64,000 nt of DNA from Symbiodinium natans. Taxonomy: Eukaryota; Sar; Dinophyceae; Suessiales; Symbiodiniaceae. The stretch covers positions 7,501 through 71,500 of the forward strand of contig CAJNDS010000541.1 of NCBI GenBank assembly GCA_905221605.1. The letters run 5' to 3'. The notes under the pieces are model-generated. The model had not been told where the DNA came from and ran no database searches. It saw only the letters and a list, made by a program, of their open reading frames with translations. Shown here piece after piece: positions 8,969 to 21,161 of this stretch (its first letter is position 1; the number at the start of each line of letters is the position of its first letter). A program made the position numbers and the translations under genes.

Positions 8969-10197
8969 CATGCAAGCCGCGGTTGGGATCATCGCTCTGC
9001 TTGTTTTGAGTGCTGAAGCGCAGCTGGGCGCCGACTTGTCGCGTGAGCAGCTCAAGCCGCTAACAGCCTTCCGCCAGCAACATCGTCGCCTGGTCCGTGC
9101 TGAGAGCTGTGTGGGGAAGTGAGAGCGTTTGGCTGCTTGCTGTGCGCAGGTCGATGGGCGCTTGTGCGCAGCCGCGTTTGTGCAGGATTCTTTGTTTAGT
9201 CGAAAAGGATGTCCCCATGTCGGCTGTGTCGTGAAAGTTGGTCAAAGCAATCGAGCAGTGATCGAGCTGTTAGCTTAGCAGAATCCGTGTATGTGTCTGT
9301 AAGTGTCCTGTGGGCGAAACTCTGGCCTTGTTGCAGGATAAGCACGTGTACGCAGGATGCACGGATGTGCTCTGCTCAGTGGAGGGCGACTTGCAGGGGT
9401 GCAGCTTGACGGGACTGACAAGTCCTCTGCTAACTGGCGTGCTGAGGCTCCGAGTCCCACTGGCTCCAGTGGCAGGCCTTGGTGTTACGTTGAGCCACAG
9501 GCGCATGCCCAGGGTTAATGAGTGGCCACGCGTTGCGCCCAGTTGCATGCGTCCCCTGTCACTTGACAACTCGTTCCTTGTTTAGTTGGTGGTCGGCGGC
9601 GTGGATTCTTGGGGCTATTGTGGTGCGATGGCTCGGACTTGTTTTTCGCTGGGGGTGCTGAAATGTGACTTCAGCCGTGTTCTCCAGCGCCAGGATGGCT
9701 TCTTGCTCCAAAAGTCGAGTTGAGACCTCTTGCTCTGAGGTGAAACGCTTGTTGTGTCAGTGGTGGATTACGATGCCCGTCGCGCGCTGGCCGCCGCCAA
9801 TGTTGCGGCAGAAGTCCAGACCGTGCGATCCTTCGTGAGCAAGTTCACGAAAGCGCAGCGTGCTGCTGAGCAAACCTTGGACATGTGGGATACTCCCATT
9901 CGCAGTGTGCGAGCTCTGACTGGAGTGGAGTGTGCGAAGATTTCCCGTGTGCAGGTACCACCGTCGCTGCGCCGCGTAGGCGCTAGCTGGCGAGAGCGAG
10001 ATCGACCCAGTTACCGTGATGCTCTGGTGAATGTGAGGGCCAACGTCCATTGCCGTGCGGCAGCTCCGTCCCTTACCCCTGTGCAGTTTTGTGCAGCAGA
10101 GTGCTCGATGCCGCTGAGTTTCTTTACAGTACGAACGTTGTATAAGAGAACGGTTTTCCGGCGCTGGGGTACCCGGAGTTTGTTAGCTGGGATTTGA
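8969..10197 (+). CDS. tandem gene, copy 1 (secreted Cys-rich protein, multi-exon)
   Basis: Most diverged copy: the first exon reads MQAAVGIIALLVLSAEAQ where the others have MRATVGIIALLVSSAEAQ, a probable signal peptide with cleavage near AEAQ. Here the helical exon and what follows run as one 147-codon frame (9,754-10,194) through VPPSLRRVGASW and RDRPSYRDALVNV, where later copies carry small indels. The Cys-rich exons are partly eroded: the TTGTGCAGGATTC region differs from the other copies. The product is unknown. Confidence 0.4.
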
Positions 10198-11427
10198 GGC
10201 TCAAGGGAGCACGCTATATACCATTTAGACCAAACCCACATGAGCAAGGATGGTAATTCCGGCTGTGTCTTGGTAGGACATGTGCGTGCTGTAGTGTCAA
10301 AAACCCGGTACAGCGACGGGAAGCACCGAATTGCGATGCCGCTTATAGTAATCACAGCAGAAGCGTAGCCCTCCAGCCTCCAGCGCGACGCCCAAAGCGA
10401 TGCTGTAGCGATACCTGTTTGGAAGACTTCAAATGACTTCAACAGTTTGCTGGCCGTTAACGCAAACCCTTGCAAAGCGACGGGTTGCAGGTGGCCCATA
10501 GCAAAAAACCATGCATAACCCTTGTAAGGCTGCTGGGAACAAGAAAAGCAATGGGGCCTATTTCTCCAAATTGGGGTTTGTTTTTTCAGAGTAGGCCTCG
10601 TGGGCATGTCTACATGGGTCATCCAGTTCATTTATACTCCGGGCCACCTCCCCCCACTACCCCCCGCCCCCGGTTTATATAGACGCCCGTCCACCTTTCT
10701 GCAAAACAGGTAAAAGGGCCCTGGCGGGCAGGGTGGGTTTGATGGTTGTCTCTCAGTGTAGGGAAAATGAGAGAGCGTTGCGTGCAGTGGTCTTGTGCTG
10801 GGTCAGGGGTTGCTTCTCTGGGGCCAGGGTGCCTGTTGTCCGGATTCGCTAGGATCCCCTGAGTGACGGACGGATAAGCCCGTCATTCCACAATCCTGGC
10901 GGCGTTTGAAGGCTCGCTGCCAGGTGTGTGGTGCAAAATGTCAAAATGTCACAGGCCCAGAAACCCTCTCTCACGCGTGTTTAACAGTTTCACGAGTGTG
11001 CTCAGTGCAGGGAAGATCTCCTAATGTGCTCTTCAGGCTGTTGTGTGGAGGTCCAGGATCGAGTTTTGCTGCGGTCATCAAACGAATCTCGTTTTAGGGC
11101 TTGTAGTTTTTGTAATCTAGGGTTTGTAGGGTTTAAAGGGTTTAGGGGTTTATAGGTTACAATAACAGTCTTTTTTTGGTGCTTAGACATGGAGGGGAGG
11201 GGTTTGCAGGCAGCGTTGTAAGAAAGTGGCCCTAGCTAGAAGGCAACCGTTGTTTCGTAGAGATGCTTCGCTGAAAAGCTGCGCCTCAGACGGCGTAGCT
11301 GTGCAGCTGCTGTTTGCTGTCCGCTGTGAGGGTGTTCTAGCTTGTAGCCTTTCCTGCCGCCGCCGAAATATATACTTTGCTGGGAAGCTCAAGGAAGAGA
11401 GGTGACGAAGACAGGAATCTTGCAAGC
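10198..11427 (+). other. long spacer of the higher-order repeat
   Basis: About 1.2 kb repeated almost unchanged at 13,985-15,263. It contains a poly-C stretch flanked by CCGGG/CCCGG (10,640-10,680), a copy of the GTCCACCTTTCTGCAAAACAGG element (10,690-10,760) and a decayed telomere-like run (11,093-11,160). A 206-codon minus-strand frame (10,011-10,631) is conserved in both spacers, but it overlaps plus-strand exons and has no protein-like features. Confidence 0.5.
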
Positions 11428-12555
11428 CATGCGGGCAACAGTTGGGATCATCGCTCTGCTTGTTTCGAGTGCTGAAGCGCAGCTGGGCACCGACTTGTCG
11501 CGTGAGCAGCTCAAGCCGCTAACAGCCTTCCGCCAGCAACATCGTCGCCTGGTCCGTGCTGAGAGCTGTGTGGGGAAGTGAGAGCGTTTGGCTGCTTGCT
11601 GTGCACAGGTCGACGGGCGCTTGTGTGCTGCTGCGTTTGTGCAGGACTCTTGTTTCGTAGAAATGGATGTCCCCGTGTCGACTCATGTCGACTGTGTCGT
11701 GAAAGTTGGTCAAAGCAATCGAGCAGTGATCGAGCTGTTAGCCTGAAGCAGAATCTAGCACTGAGCTTGTGCCGTGCTTGCTGGAGTTGCATGCGTTGGG
11801 GCTGCTGGAGTTTTTCCTGTTAAGTGTCCTGTGGACGAAGCTCTGGCGTTTTGCAGGATAAGCGCGTGTACACAGGATGCACGGATGTGCTCTGCTGAGT
11901 GGAGGGAGTTGCAGGGGTGCAGCTTGACGGGCCTGACAAGTCGTCTGCTCAACTGGCTTGCTTAGGCTCCGAGTCCCACTGGCTCCAGTGGCAGGCCTTG
12001 GTGTTATGTCGAGCCACAGGCGGGGGCTTAATGAGTGGCCACGCGTTGCGCCCAGTTGCGTGCGTCCCCTGTCACTTGACAACTCGTTCCTTGTTTAGTT
12101 GGTGGTCGGCGGCGTGGATTCTTGGGGCTATTGTGGTGCGATGGCTCGGACTTGTTTTTCGCTGGGGGTGCTGAAATGTGACTTCAGCCGTGTTCTCCAG
12201 CGCCAGGATGGCTTCTTGCTCCAAAAGTCGAGTTGAGACCTCTTGATCTGAGGTGAAACGCTTGTTGTGTCAGTGGTGGATTACGATGCCCGTCGCGCGC
12301 TGGCCGCCGCCAATGTTGCGGCAGAAGTCCAGACCGTGCGATCCTTCGTGAGCAAGTTCACGAAAGCGCAGCGTGCTGCTGAGCAAACCTTGGACATGTG
12401 GGATACTCCGATGCGCAGTCAGAGCTCAGTGTGCGAAGATTTCCCGTGCGCAGGTACCACCGTCGCTGCGCCGCGTAGGCGCCAGCTGGCTAGAGCGAGA
12501 TCGACCCAGTTACCGTGATGCTCTGGTGAATGTGTGGACCAACGTCCTGCAGTTG
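11428..12555 (+). CDS. tandem gene, copy 2
   Basis: Proposed exons: a, 11,428-11,557 (MRATVGIIALLVSSAEAQ signal peptide, then LSREQLKPLTAFRQQHRRLV); b, from 11,609 after TGTGCACAG (VDGRLCAAAFVQDSCFVEMD, five Cys with the following residues); c, from 11,857 after TTTTGCAG (KRVYTGCTDVLC); d, from 12,274 after TTGTGTCAG (VVDYDARRALAAANVAAEVQ, FTKAQRAAEQTLDMW). To keep frame a to b, exon a must end at CGT before GCTGAG, a GC donor; the canonical GTGAGAG 17 bp downstream puts exon b out of frame. Exons b+c faintly recall a fibronectin type II module, and exon d a BAR-type helix. Both ideas are weak. Secretion is the only functional inference I would make. Confidence 0.4.
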
Positions 12556-12725
12556 TGATGCCGCTGAGTTTCTTTAGTTGTTTCGTAGAGCTGGCTGAAG
12601 AGGTGTCTGCTGTCCGCCAAGTGTATGTGTGTTCCAGCTTGTAGCCTTTCCTGCCCCGCCGCAAAGATACATTTGTCTGGGAAGTTCAAGGAAGAGAGGT
12701 GACGAAGACAGGAATCTTGCAAGCC

Positions 12726-13984
12726 ATGCGGGCAACAGTTGGGATCATCGCTCTGCTTGTTTCGAGTGCTGAAGCGCAGCTGGGCACCGACTTGTCGCGT
12801 GAGCAGCTCAAGCCGCTAACAGCCTTCCGCCAGCAACATCGTCGCCTGGTCCGTGCTGAGAGCTGTGTGGGGAAGTGAGAGCGTTTGGCTGCTTGCTGTG
12901 CACAGGTCGACGGGCGCTTGTGTGCTGCTGCGTTTGTGCAGGACTCTTGTTTCGTAGAAATGGATGTCCCCGTGTCGACTCATGTCGACTGTGTCGTGAA
13001 AGTTGGTCAAAGCAATCGAGCAGTGATCGAGCTGTTAGCCTGAAGCAGAATCTAGCACTGAGCTTGTGCCGTGCTTGCTGGAGTTGCACTGTTAAGTGTC
13101 CTGTGGACGAAGCTCTGGCGTTTGCAGGATAAGCGCGTGTACACAGGATGCACGGATGTGCTCTGCTGAGTGGAGGGAGTTGCAGGGGTGCAGCTTGACG
13201 GGCCTGACAAGTCGTCTGCTAACTGGCTTGCTTGGGCTCCGAGTCCCACTGGCTCCAGTGGCAGGCCTTGGTGTTACGTTGAGCCACAGGCGCATGCCCA
13301 GGGTTAATGAGTGGCCACGCGTTGCGCCCAGTTGCATGCGTCCCCTGTCACTTGACCACTCGTTCCCTGTTTAGTTGGTGGTCAGCGGCGTGGATTCCTG
13401 GGGCTATTGTGGTGCGACAGCTTGGACTTGTTTCGGGGGGGGTGCTGAAGTGTGACTTCAGCCGTGCTCTCCAGCGCCAGGATGGCTTCCTGCTCCAAAG
13501 TCGAGTTGAGACCTCTTGATCTGAGGTGAAACGCCTGTTGTGTCAGTGGTGGATTACGATGGCCGTCGCGCGCTGGCCGCCGCCAATGTTGCGGCAGAAG
13601 TCCAGACCGTGCGATCCTTCGTGAGCAAGTTCACGAAAGCGCAGCGTGCTGCTGAGCAAACCTTGGACATGTGGGATACTCCCATTCGCAGTGTGCAGAG
13701 CTCTGACTGGAGTGGAGTGTGCGAAGATTTCCCGTGTGCAGGTACCACCGTCGCTGCGCCGCGTAGGCGCTAGCTGGCTAGAGCGAGATCGACCCAGTTA
13801 CCGTGATGCTCTGGTGAATGTGAGGGCCAACGTCCATTGCCGTGCGGCAGCTCCGTCCCTTACCCCTGTGCAGTTTTGTGCAGCAGAGTGCTCGATGCCG
13901 CTGAGTTTCTTTACAGTACGAACGTTGTATAAGAGAACGGTTTTCCGGCGCTGGGGTACCCGGAGTTTGTTAGCTGGGATTTGA
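12726..13984 (+). CDS. tandem gene, copy 3
   Basis: Same exon set as copy 2. It lacks the ~35 bp TGCGTTGGGGCTGCTGG segment between exons b and c. Exon d reads VVDYDGRRALAAANV (Ala to Gly). After exon d it has the GTGCAGAGCTCTGACTGGAG form, two bases longer than copy 1. The indel falls where an intron is expected, which supports exon d ending near CCCATTCGCAG. Confidence 0.4.
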
Positions 13985-15263
13985 GGCTCAAGGGAGCGCG
14001 CTAGAAACCATTCAGACCAAACCCACATGAGCAAGGATGGTAATTCCGGCTTTGTCTTGGTAGGACATGTGCGTGCTGTAGTGTCAAAAACCCGGTACAG
14101 CGACGGGAAACACCGAATTGCGATGCCGCTTATAGTAATCACAGCAGAAGCGTAGCCCTCCAGCCTCCAGCGCGACGCCCAAAGCGATGCTGTAGCGACA
14201 CCTGTTTGGAAGACTTCAAATGACTTCAACAGTTTGCTGGCCGTTAACGCAAACCCTTGCAAAGCGACGGGTTGCAGGTGGCCCATAGCAAAAAACCATG
14301 CATAACCCTTGTAAGGCTGCTGGGAACAAGAAAAGCAACGGGGCCTATTTCTCCAAATTGGGGTTTGTTTTTTCAGAGTAGGCCTCGTGGGCATGTCTAC
14401 ATGGGTCATCCAGTTCATTTATACTCCGGGCCACCTCCCCCCACTACCCCCCGCCCCCGGTTTATACAGACGCCCGTCCACCTTTCTGCAAAACAGGTAA
14501 AAGGGCCCTGGCGGGCAGGGTGGGTTTGATGGTTGTCTCTCAGTGTAGGGAAAATGAGAGAGCGTTGCGTGCAGTGGTCTTGTGCTGGGTCAGGGGTTGC
14601 TTCTCTGGGGCCAGGGTGCCTGTGTCCGGATTCGCTAGGATCCCCTGAGTGACGGACGGATAAGCCCGTCATTCCACAATCCTGGCGGCGTTTGAAGGCT
14701 CGCTGCCAGGTGTGTGGTGCAAAATGTCAAAATGTCACAGGCCCAGAAACCCTCTCTCACGCGTGTTTAACAGTTTCACGAGTGTGCTCAGTGCAGGGAA
14801 GATCTCCTAATGTGCTCTTCAGGCTGTTGTGTGGAGGTCCAGGATCGAGTTTTGCTGCGGTCATCAAACGAATCTCGTTTTAGGGCTTGTAGTTTTTGTA
14901 ATCTAGGGTTTGTAGGGTTTATAGGATTTAGGGGTTTATAGGTTACAATAACAGTCTTTTTTTGGTGCTTAGACATGGAGGGGAGGGGTTTGCAGGCAGC
15001 GTTGTAAGAAAGTGGCCCTAGCTAGAAGGCAACCGCCAATCGCTTTCTAGCACAACGGTTTCTTACACAGTGGTTTTACTGCAGTTGTTTCGTAGAGATG
15101 CTTCGCTGAAAAGCTGCGCCTCAGACGGCGTAGCTGTGCAGCTGCTGTTTGCTGTCCGCTGTGAGGGTGTTCTAGCTTGTAGCCTTTCCTGCCGCCGCCG
15201 AAATATATACTTTGCTGGGAAGCTCAAGGAAGAGAGGTGACGAAGACAGGAATCTTGCAAGCC
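13985..15263 (+). other. second long spacer of the higher-order repeat
   Basis: Near-copy of 10,198-11,427, including the decayed telomere-like run (14,880-14,945). It has an extra ~47 bp segment at 15,035-15,081 (CCAATCGCTTTCTAGCACAA...) that is absent from the first spacer. Confidence 0.5.
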
Positions 15264-16390
15264 ATGCGGGCAACAGTTGGGATCATCGCTCTGCTTGTTT
15301 CGAGTGCTGAAGCGCAGCTGGGCACCGACTTGTCGCGTGAGCAGCTCAAGCCGCTAACAGCCTTCCGCCAGCAACATCGTCGCCTGGTCCGTGCTGAGAG
15401 CTGTGTGGGGAAGTGAGAGCGTTTGGCTGCTTGCTGTGCACAGGTCGACGGGCGCTTGTGTGCTGCTGCGTTTGTGCAGGACTCTTGTTTCGTAGAAATG
15501 GATGTCCCCGTGTCGACTCATGTCGACTGTGTCGTGAAAGTTGGTCAAAGCAATCGAGCAGTGATCGAGCTGTTAGCCTGAAGCAGAATCTAGCACTGAG
15601 CTTGTGCCGTGCTTGCTGGAGTTGCATGCGTTGGGGCTGCTGGAGTTTTTCCTGTTAAGTGTCCTGTGGACGAAGCTCTGGCGTTTTGCAGGATAAGCGC
15701 GTGTACACAGGATGCACGGATGTGCTCTGCTGAGTGGAGGGAGTTGCAGGGGTGCAGCTTGACGGGCCTGACAAGTCGTCTGCTCAACTGGCTTGCTTAG
15801 GCTCCGAGTCCCACTGGCTCCAGTGGCAGGCCTTGGTGTTATGTCGAGCCACAGGCGGGGGCTTAATGAGTGGCCACGCGTTGCGCCCAGTTGCGTGCGT
15901 CCCCTGTCACTTGACAACTCGTTCCTTGTTTAGTTGGTGGTCGGCGGCGTGGATTCTTGGGGCTATTGTGGTGCGATGGCTCGGACTTGTTTTTCGCTGG
16001 GGGTGCTGAAATGTGACTTCAGCCGTGTTCTCCAGCGCCAGGATGGCTTCTTGCTCCAAAAGTCGAGTTGAGACCTCTTGATCTGAGGTGAAACGCCTGT
16101 TGTGTCAGTGGTGGATTACGATGCCCGTCGCGCGCTGGCCGCCGCCAATGTTGCGGCAGAAGTCCAGACCGTGCGATCCTTCGTGAGCAAGTTCACGAAA
16201 GCGCAGCGTGCTGCTGAGCAAACCTTGGACATGTGGGATACTCCGATGCGCAGTCAGAGCTCAGTGTGCGAAGATTTCCCGTGTGCAGGTACCACCGTCG
16301 CTGCGCCGCGTAGGCGCCAGCTGGCTAGAGCGAGATCGACCCAGTTACCGTGATGCTCTGGTGAATGTGTGGACCAACGTCCTGCAGTTG
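15264..16390 (+). CDS. tandem gene, copy 4
   Basis: Essentially identical to copy 2 at an offset of 3,835 bp (one visible difference is the GTGTGCAG acceptor, GTGCGCAG in copy 2). The near-identity shows that the short+long block was duplicated recently or is homogenised. Confidence 0.4.
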
Positions 16391-16560
16391 TGATGCCGCT
16401 GAGTTTCTTTAGTTGTTTCGTAGAGCTGGCTGAAGAGGTGTCTGCTGTCCGCCAAGTGTATGTGTGTTCCAGCTTGTAGCCTTTCCTGCCCCGCCGCAAA
16501 GATACATTTGTCTGGGAAGTTCAAGGAAGAGAGGTGACGAAGACAGGAATCTTGCAAGCC

Positions 16561-17655
16561 ATGCGGGCAACAGTTGGGATCATCGCTCTGCTTGTTTCGA
16601 GTGCTGAAGCGCAGCTGGGCACCGACTTGCCGCTAACAGCCTTCCGCCAGCAACATCGTCGCCTGGTCCGTGCTGAGAGCTGTGTGGGGAAGTGAGAGCG
16701 TTTGGCTGCTTGCTGTGCGCAGGTCGACGGGCGCTTGTGTGCTGCTGCGTTTGTGCAGGACTCAGGACTCTTGTTTCGTAGAAATGGATGTCCCCGTGTC
16801 GACTCATGTCGACTGTGTCGTGAAAGTTGGTCAAAGCAATCGAGCAGTGATCGAGCTGTTAGCCTGAAGCAGAATCTAGCACTGAGCTTGTGCCGTGCTT
16901 GCTGGAGTTGCACTGTTAAGTGTCCTGTGGACGAAGCTCTGGCGTTTGCAGGATAAGCGCGTGTACACAGGATGCACGGATGTGCTCTGCTCAGTGGAGG
17001 GCGACTTGCAGGGGTGCAGCTTGACGGGCCTGACAAGTCGTCTGCTAACTGGCTTGCTTAGGCTCCGAGTCCCACTGGCTCCAGTGGCAGGCCTTGGTGT
17101 TATGTTGAGCCACAGGCGCATGCCCAGGGTTAATGAGTGGCCACGCGTTGTTGCGGCCAGTTGCATGCGTCCCCTGTCACTTGACAACTCGTTCCCTGTT
17201 TAGTTGGTGGTCAGCGGCGTGGATTCCTGGGGCTATTGTGGTGCGACAGCTTGGACTTGTTTCGGTGGGGGTGCTGAAGTGTGACTTCAGCCGTGCTCTC
17301 CAGCGCCAGGATGGCTTCCTGCTCCAAAGTCGAGTTGAGACCTCTTGATCTGAGGTGAAACGCCTGTTGTGTCAGTGGTGGATTACGATGGCCGTCGCGC
17401 GCTGGCCGCCGCCTTTGTTGCGGCAGAAGTCCAGACCGTGCGATCCTTCGTGAGCAAGTTCACGAAAGCGCAGCGTGCTGCTGAGCAAACCTTGGACATG
17501 TGGGATACTCCGATGCGCAGTCAGAGCTCAGTGTGCGAAGATTTCCCGTGTGCAGGTACCACCGTCGCTGCGCCGCGTAGGCGCCAGCTGGCTAGAGCGA
17601 GATCGACCCAGTTACCGTGATGCTCTGGTGAATGTGTGGACCAACGTCCTGCAGT
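16561..17655 (+). CDS. tandem gene, copy 5
   Basis: Exon a has lost 18 bp in frame (TCGCGTGAGCAGCTCAAG), joining GTDL to PLTAF. Exon b carries an 8-bp duplication of CAGGACTC that shifts the frame. Exon d has Ala-Phe-Val for Ala-Asn-Val. This copy is probably non-functional. Confidence 0.35.
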
Positions 17656-17827
17656 TGTGATGCCGCTGAGTTTCTTTAGTTGTTTCGTAGAGCTGGCTGA
17701 AGAGGTGTCTGCTGTCCGCCAAGTGTATGTGTGTTCCAGCTTGTAGCCTTTCCTGCCCCGCCGCAAAGATACATTTGTCTGGGAAGTTCAAGGAAGAGAG
17801 GTGACGAAGACAGGAATCTTGCAAGCC

Positions 17828-18945
17828 ATGCGGGCAACAGTTGGGATCATCGCTCTGCTTGTTTCGAGTGCTGAAGCGCAGCTGGGCACCGACTTGTCGC
17901 GTGAGCAGCTCAAGCCGCTAACAGCCTTCCGCCAGCAACATCGTCGCCTGGTCCGTGCTGAGAGCTGTGTGGGGAAGTGAGAGCGTTTAGCTGCTTGCTG
18001 TGCACAGGTCGACGGGCGCTTGTGTGCTGCTGCGTTTGTGCAGGACTCTTGTTTCGTAGAAATGGATGTCCCCGTGTCGACTCATGTCGACTGTGTCGTG
18101 AAAGTTGGTCAAAGCAATCGAGCAGTGATCGAGCTGTTAGCCTGAAGCAGAATCTAGCACTGAGCTTGTGCCGTGCTTGCTGGAGTTGCACTGTTAAGTG
18201 TCCTGTGGACGAAGCTCTGGCGTTTTGCAGGATAAGCGCGTGTACACAGGATGCACGGATGTGCTCTGCTCAGTGGAGGGCGACTTGCAGGGGTGCAGCT
18301 TGACGGGCCTGGCAAGTCGTCTGCTAACTGGCTTGCTTAGGCTCCGAGTCCCACTGGCTCCAGTGGCAGGCCTTGGTGTTACGTTGAGCCACAGGTGCAT
18401 GCCCAGGGTTAATGAGTGGCCACGCGTTGCGCCCAGTTGCATGCGTCCCCTGTCACTTGACAACTCGTTCCCTGTTTAGTTGGTGGTCAGCGGCGTGGAT
18501 TCCTGGGGCTATTGTGGTGCGACAGCTTGGACTTGTTTCGGTGGGGGTGCTGAAGTGTGACTTCAGCCGTGCTCTCCAGCGCCAGGATGGCTTCCTGCTC
18601 CAAAGTCGAGTTGAGACCTCTTGATCTGAGGTGAAACGCCTGTTGTGTCAGTGGTGGATTACGATGGCCGTCGCGCGCTGGCCGCCGCCAATGTTGCGGC
18701 AGAAGTCCAGACCGTGCGATCCTTCGTGAGCAAGTTCACGAAAGCGCAGCGTGCTGCTGAGCAAACCTTGGACATGTGGGATACTCCCATTCGCAGTGTG
18801 CAGAGCTCTGACTGGAGTGGAGTGTGCGAAGATTTCCCGTGTGCAGGTACCACCGTCGCTGCGCCGCGTAGGCGCTAGCTGGCTAGAGCGAGATCGACCC
18901 AGTTACCGTGATGCTCTGGTGAATGTGTGGACCAACGTCCTGCAG
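17828..18945 (+). CDS. tandem gene, copy 6
   Basis: Full exon set as in copy 2, without the ~35 bp segment between exons b and c, and with the longer GTGCAGAGCTCTGACTGGAG form after exon d. No disabling change seen in exons a to d. Confidence 0.4.
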
Positions 18946-19556
18946 TTGTGATGCCGCTGAGTTTCTTTAGTTGTTTCGTAGAGCTGGCTGAAGAGGTGTC
19001 TGCTGTCCGCCAAGTGTATGTGTGTTCCAGCTTGTAGCCTTTCCTGCCCCGCCGCAAAGATACAAAAGATACATTTTTGTGGGAAGGCGGGATGGCCTGC
19101 CAGGGACAGGAAGTGGGATCCGCGAGTGCTGTGCTTGTGTGAAATTGTGCTTTCTTGCTTCATGGAGGGAGGCGTGTCTAGAGCGCTGGGAACTTGCCTG
19201 TCTGACTTTGTCTGACTAGTGCTGTCAAGGTTGTGCTTGGGATGTTATTTGATGGGGAGGTGGTCCCTAGTTGCTCTCAGCAGGTTTGCTGGAGTGTTCT
19301 TGTTTTCCCACCCGCCCGCCCTGTCTTTGCAGGGGGCAGTCTTTTGTCAGCAGCAGCTGATGTTTTTGTCAGCCGTCGAGCTGATGCCTGCCAGTCAAGA
19401 GCCTGGGTTATCAATCCACACCGGAAACGGAAGAAGAGCTGAGCGTGTTTGCTGAGATGCCTGTGTCCTTAAGCCGGTTGTGCTTTTGGGTTGGCTTGAG
19501 CGCGTTAGGATCCCTTCAAGGAAGAGAGGTGACGAAGACAGGAATCTTGCAAGCCA
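18946..19556. other. unique spacer before copy 7
   Basis: About 550 bp not found in other spacers. It holds a C-rich tract TTTTCCCACCCGCCCGCCC at about 19,303 and no gene. It rejoins the array at TTCAAGGAAGAGAGGTGACG, which precedes the signal exon in most other copies. Confidence 0.45.
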
Positions 19557-20693
19557 TGCGGGCAACAGTTGGGATCATCGCTCTGCTTGTTTCGAGTGCT
19601 GAAGCGCAGCTGGGCACCGACTTGTCGCGTGAGCAGCTCAAGCCGCTAACAGCCTTCCGCCAGCAACATCGTCGCCTGGTCCGTGCTGAGAGCTGTGTGG
19701 GGACGTGAGAGCGTTTGGCTGCTTGCTGTGCACAGGTCGACGGGCGCTTGTGTGCTGCTGCGTTTGTGCAGGACTCTTGTTTCGTAGAAATGGATGTCCC
19801 CGTGTCGACTCATGTCGACTGTGTCGTGAAAGTTGGTCAAAGCAATCGAGCAGCAGAATCTAGCGCTGAGCTTGTGCCGTGCTTGCTGGAGTTGCGCGCG
19901 TTTGGGCTGTGGTAATTTGTCTGTTTGTAAGTGTCCTGTGGACGAAGCTCTGGCGGTTTGCAGGATAAGCACGTGTACACAGGATGCACGGATGTGTTCT
20001 GCTCAGTGGAGGGCGACTTGCAGGGGTGCAGCTTGACGGGCCTGACAAGTCGTCTGCTAACTGGCTTGCTTAGGCTCCGAGTCCCACTGGCTCCAGTGGC
20101 AGGCCTTGGTGTTATGTTGAGCCACAGGCGCATGCCCAGGGTTAATGAGTGGCCACGCGTTGTTGCGCCCAGTTGCATGTGTCCCCTGTCACTTGACAAC
20201 TCGTTCCCTGTTTAGTTGGTGGCCAGCGGCGTGGATTCCTGGGGCTATTGTGGTGCGACAGCTTGGGCTTGTTTCGCTAGTGTTTCGCTGGGGGTGCTGA
20301 AATGTGACTTCAGCCGTGTTCTCCAGCGCCAGGATGGCTTCCTGCTCCAAAAGTCGAGTTGAGACCTCTTGATCTGAGGTGAAACGCCTGTTGTGTCAGT
20401 GGTGGATTACGATGCCCGTCGCGCGCTGGCCGCCGCCAATGTTGCGGCAGAAGTCCAGACCGTGCGATCCTTCGTGAGCAAGTTCACGAAAGCGCAGCGT
20501 GCTGCTGAGCAAACCTTGGACATGTGGGATACTCCGATGCGCAGTGTGCAGAGCTCTGACTGGAGTGGAGTGTGTGAAGATTTCCCGTGTGCAGGTACCG
20601 CCGTCGCTGCGCCGCGTAGGCGCTAGCTGGCTAGAGCGAGATCGACCCAGTTACCGTGATGCTCTGGTGAATGTGTGGACCAACGTCCCTTGA
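19557..20693 (+). CDS. tandem gene, copy 7
   Basis: Last copy. Exon a ends GGGGAC|GTGAGAG where the others have GGGGAA. Exon b lacks the 22-bp piece beginning GTGATCGAGCTG and stays open through SNRAAESSAELVPCLLELR, unlike copies 2-6 where that piece brings a stop. This copy may show the ancestral exon b reading. Exon d is intact. Confidence 0.45.
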
Positions 20694-20891
20694 CGCGCGG
20701 CAGCTCCGTGCAACATGTCACTGGCCCGACAGAAATTCCTCAATCGGAGCGCGCTGCATGTTTAACAGTTTAACGAGGCTGCAGTTGACTCGTGAGCCGA
20801 CAGGGTCTTGACAGTGGTTTGCTTTGCTTGTCCAGTGGCTGAACTGTTCCTCTTCCCCGTAACGTGCAGGTTTGAGGTGGGTGCGAGGGAA

Positions 20892-21161
20892 GGCATGCTT
20901 GCAATTCTTTGCACGCACCAAAGCCACACAGCATGACTGGTGATTGTGTGGTTGGCCTTACAGCTTGGTATTGAGTCACATTGGTGCAAACGAGTCGGTG
21001 CACCTCTGCTTGTTCTTCAGTTGCCCGCCCGCCCTCCCCTTTCTTTGGGCGCCCATGGTGCGCTTATACCAAGGGATGAGCTTGTGCAGCTTGGACTTGC
21101 GCAGTCCAGCTGCTTCATGTGTGTGCCTGCGATGAAAACAAATCAATGCGCGTGTGGACTT
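20892..21161 (+). repeat. family B solo unit, copy 1
   Basis: 270-bp unit from GGCATGCTTGCAATTC to GTGTGGACTT: left part A (133 bp), centre CCGCCCGCCCTCCCC...GGGCGCCC (~48 bp), right part B (~87 bp). Same family as the ends of element 2. A few substitutions separate it from the 39 kb copies. Confidence 0.75.

Larger units (their letters stand above)
8969..20693 (+). repeat. tandem array of seven gene copies
   Basis: Seven copies of one exon set. The secretion-signal exon starts at 8,969, 11,428, 12,726, 15,264, 16,561, 17,828 and 19,557. The helical exon starts near 9,760, 12,274, 13,547, 16,109, 17,376, 18,652 and 20,400. Spacing is about 1.27-1.30 kb in short units, 2.46-2.54 kb where a long spacer is present, and 1.73 kb before the last copy. 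Blocks at 11.43-12.56 kb and 15.26-16.39 kb are nearly identical and offset by 3,835 bp. 9.75-11.2 kb and 13.54-15.0 kb are offset by about 3,787 bp. A short+long pair was therefore duplicated recently. Tandem gene arrays are common in dinoflagellates. Confidence 0.8.

Noticed and set aside
10011-10631. 206-codon minus-strand frame, conserved at 13,798-14,418
   Set aside because: It overlaps plus-strand exon sequence and lies in a duplicated spacer, so conservation follows from the duplication. The composition is not protein-like.
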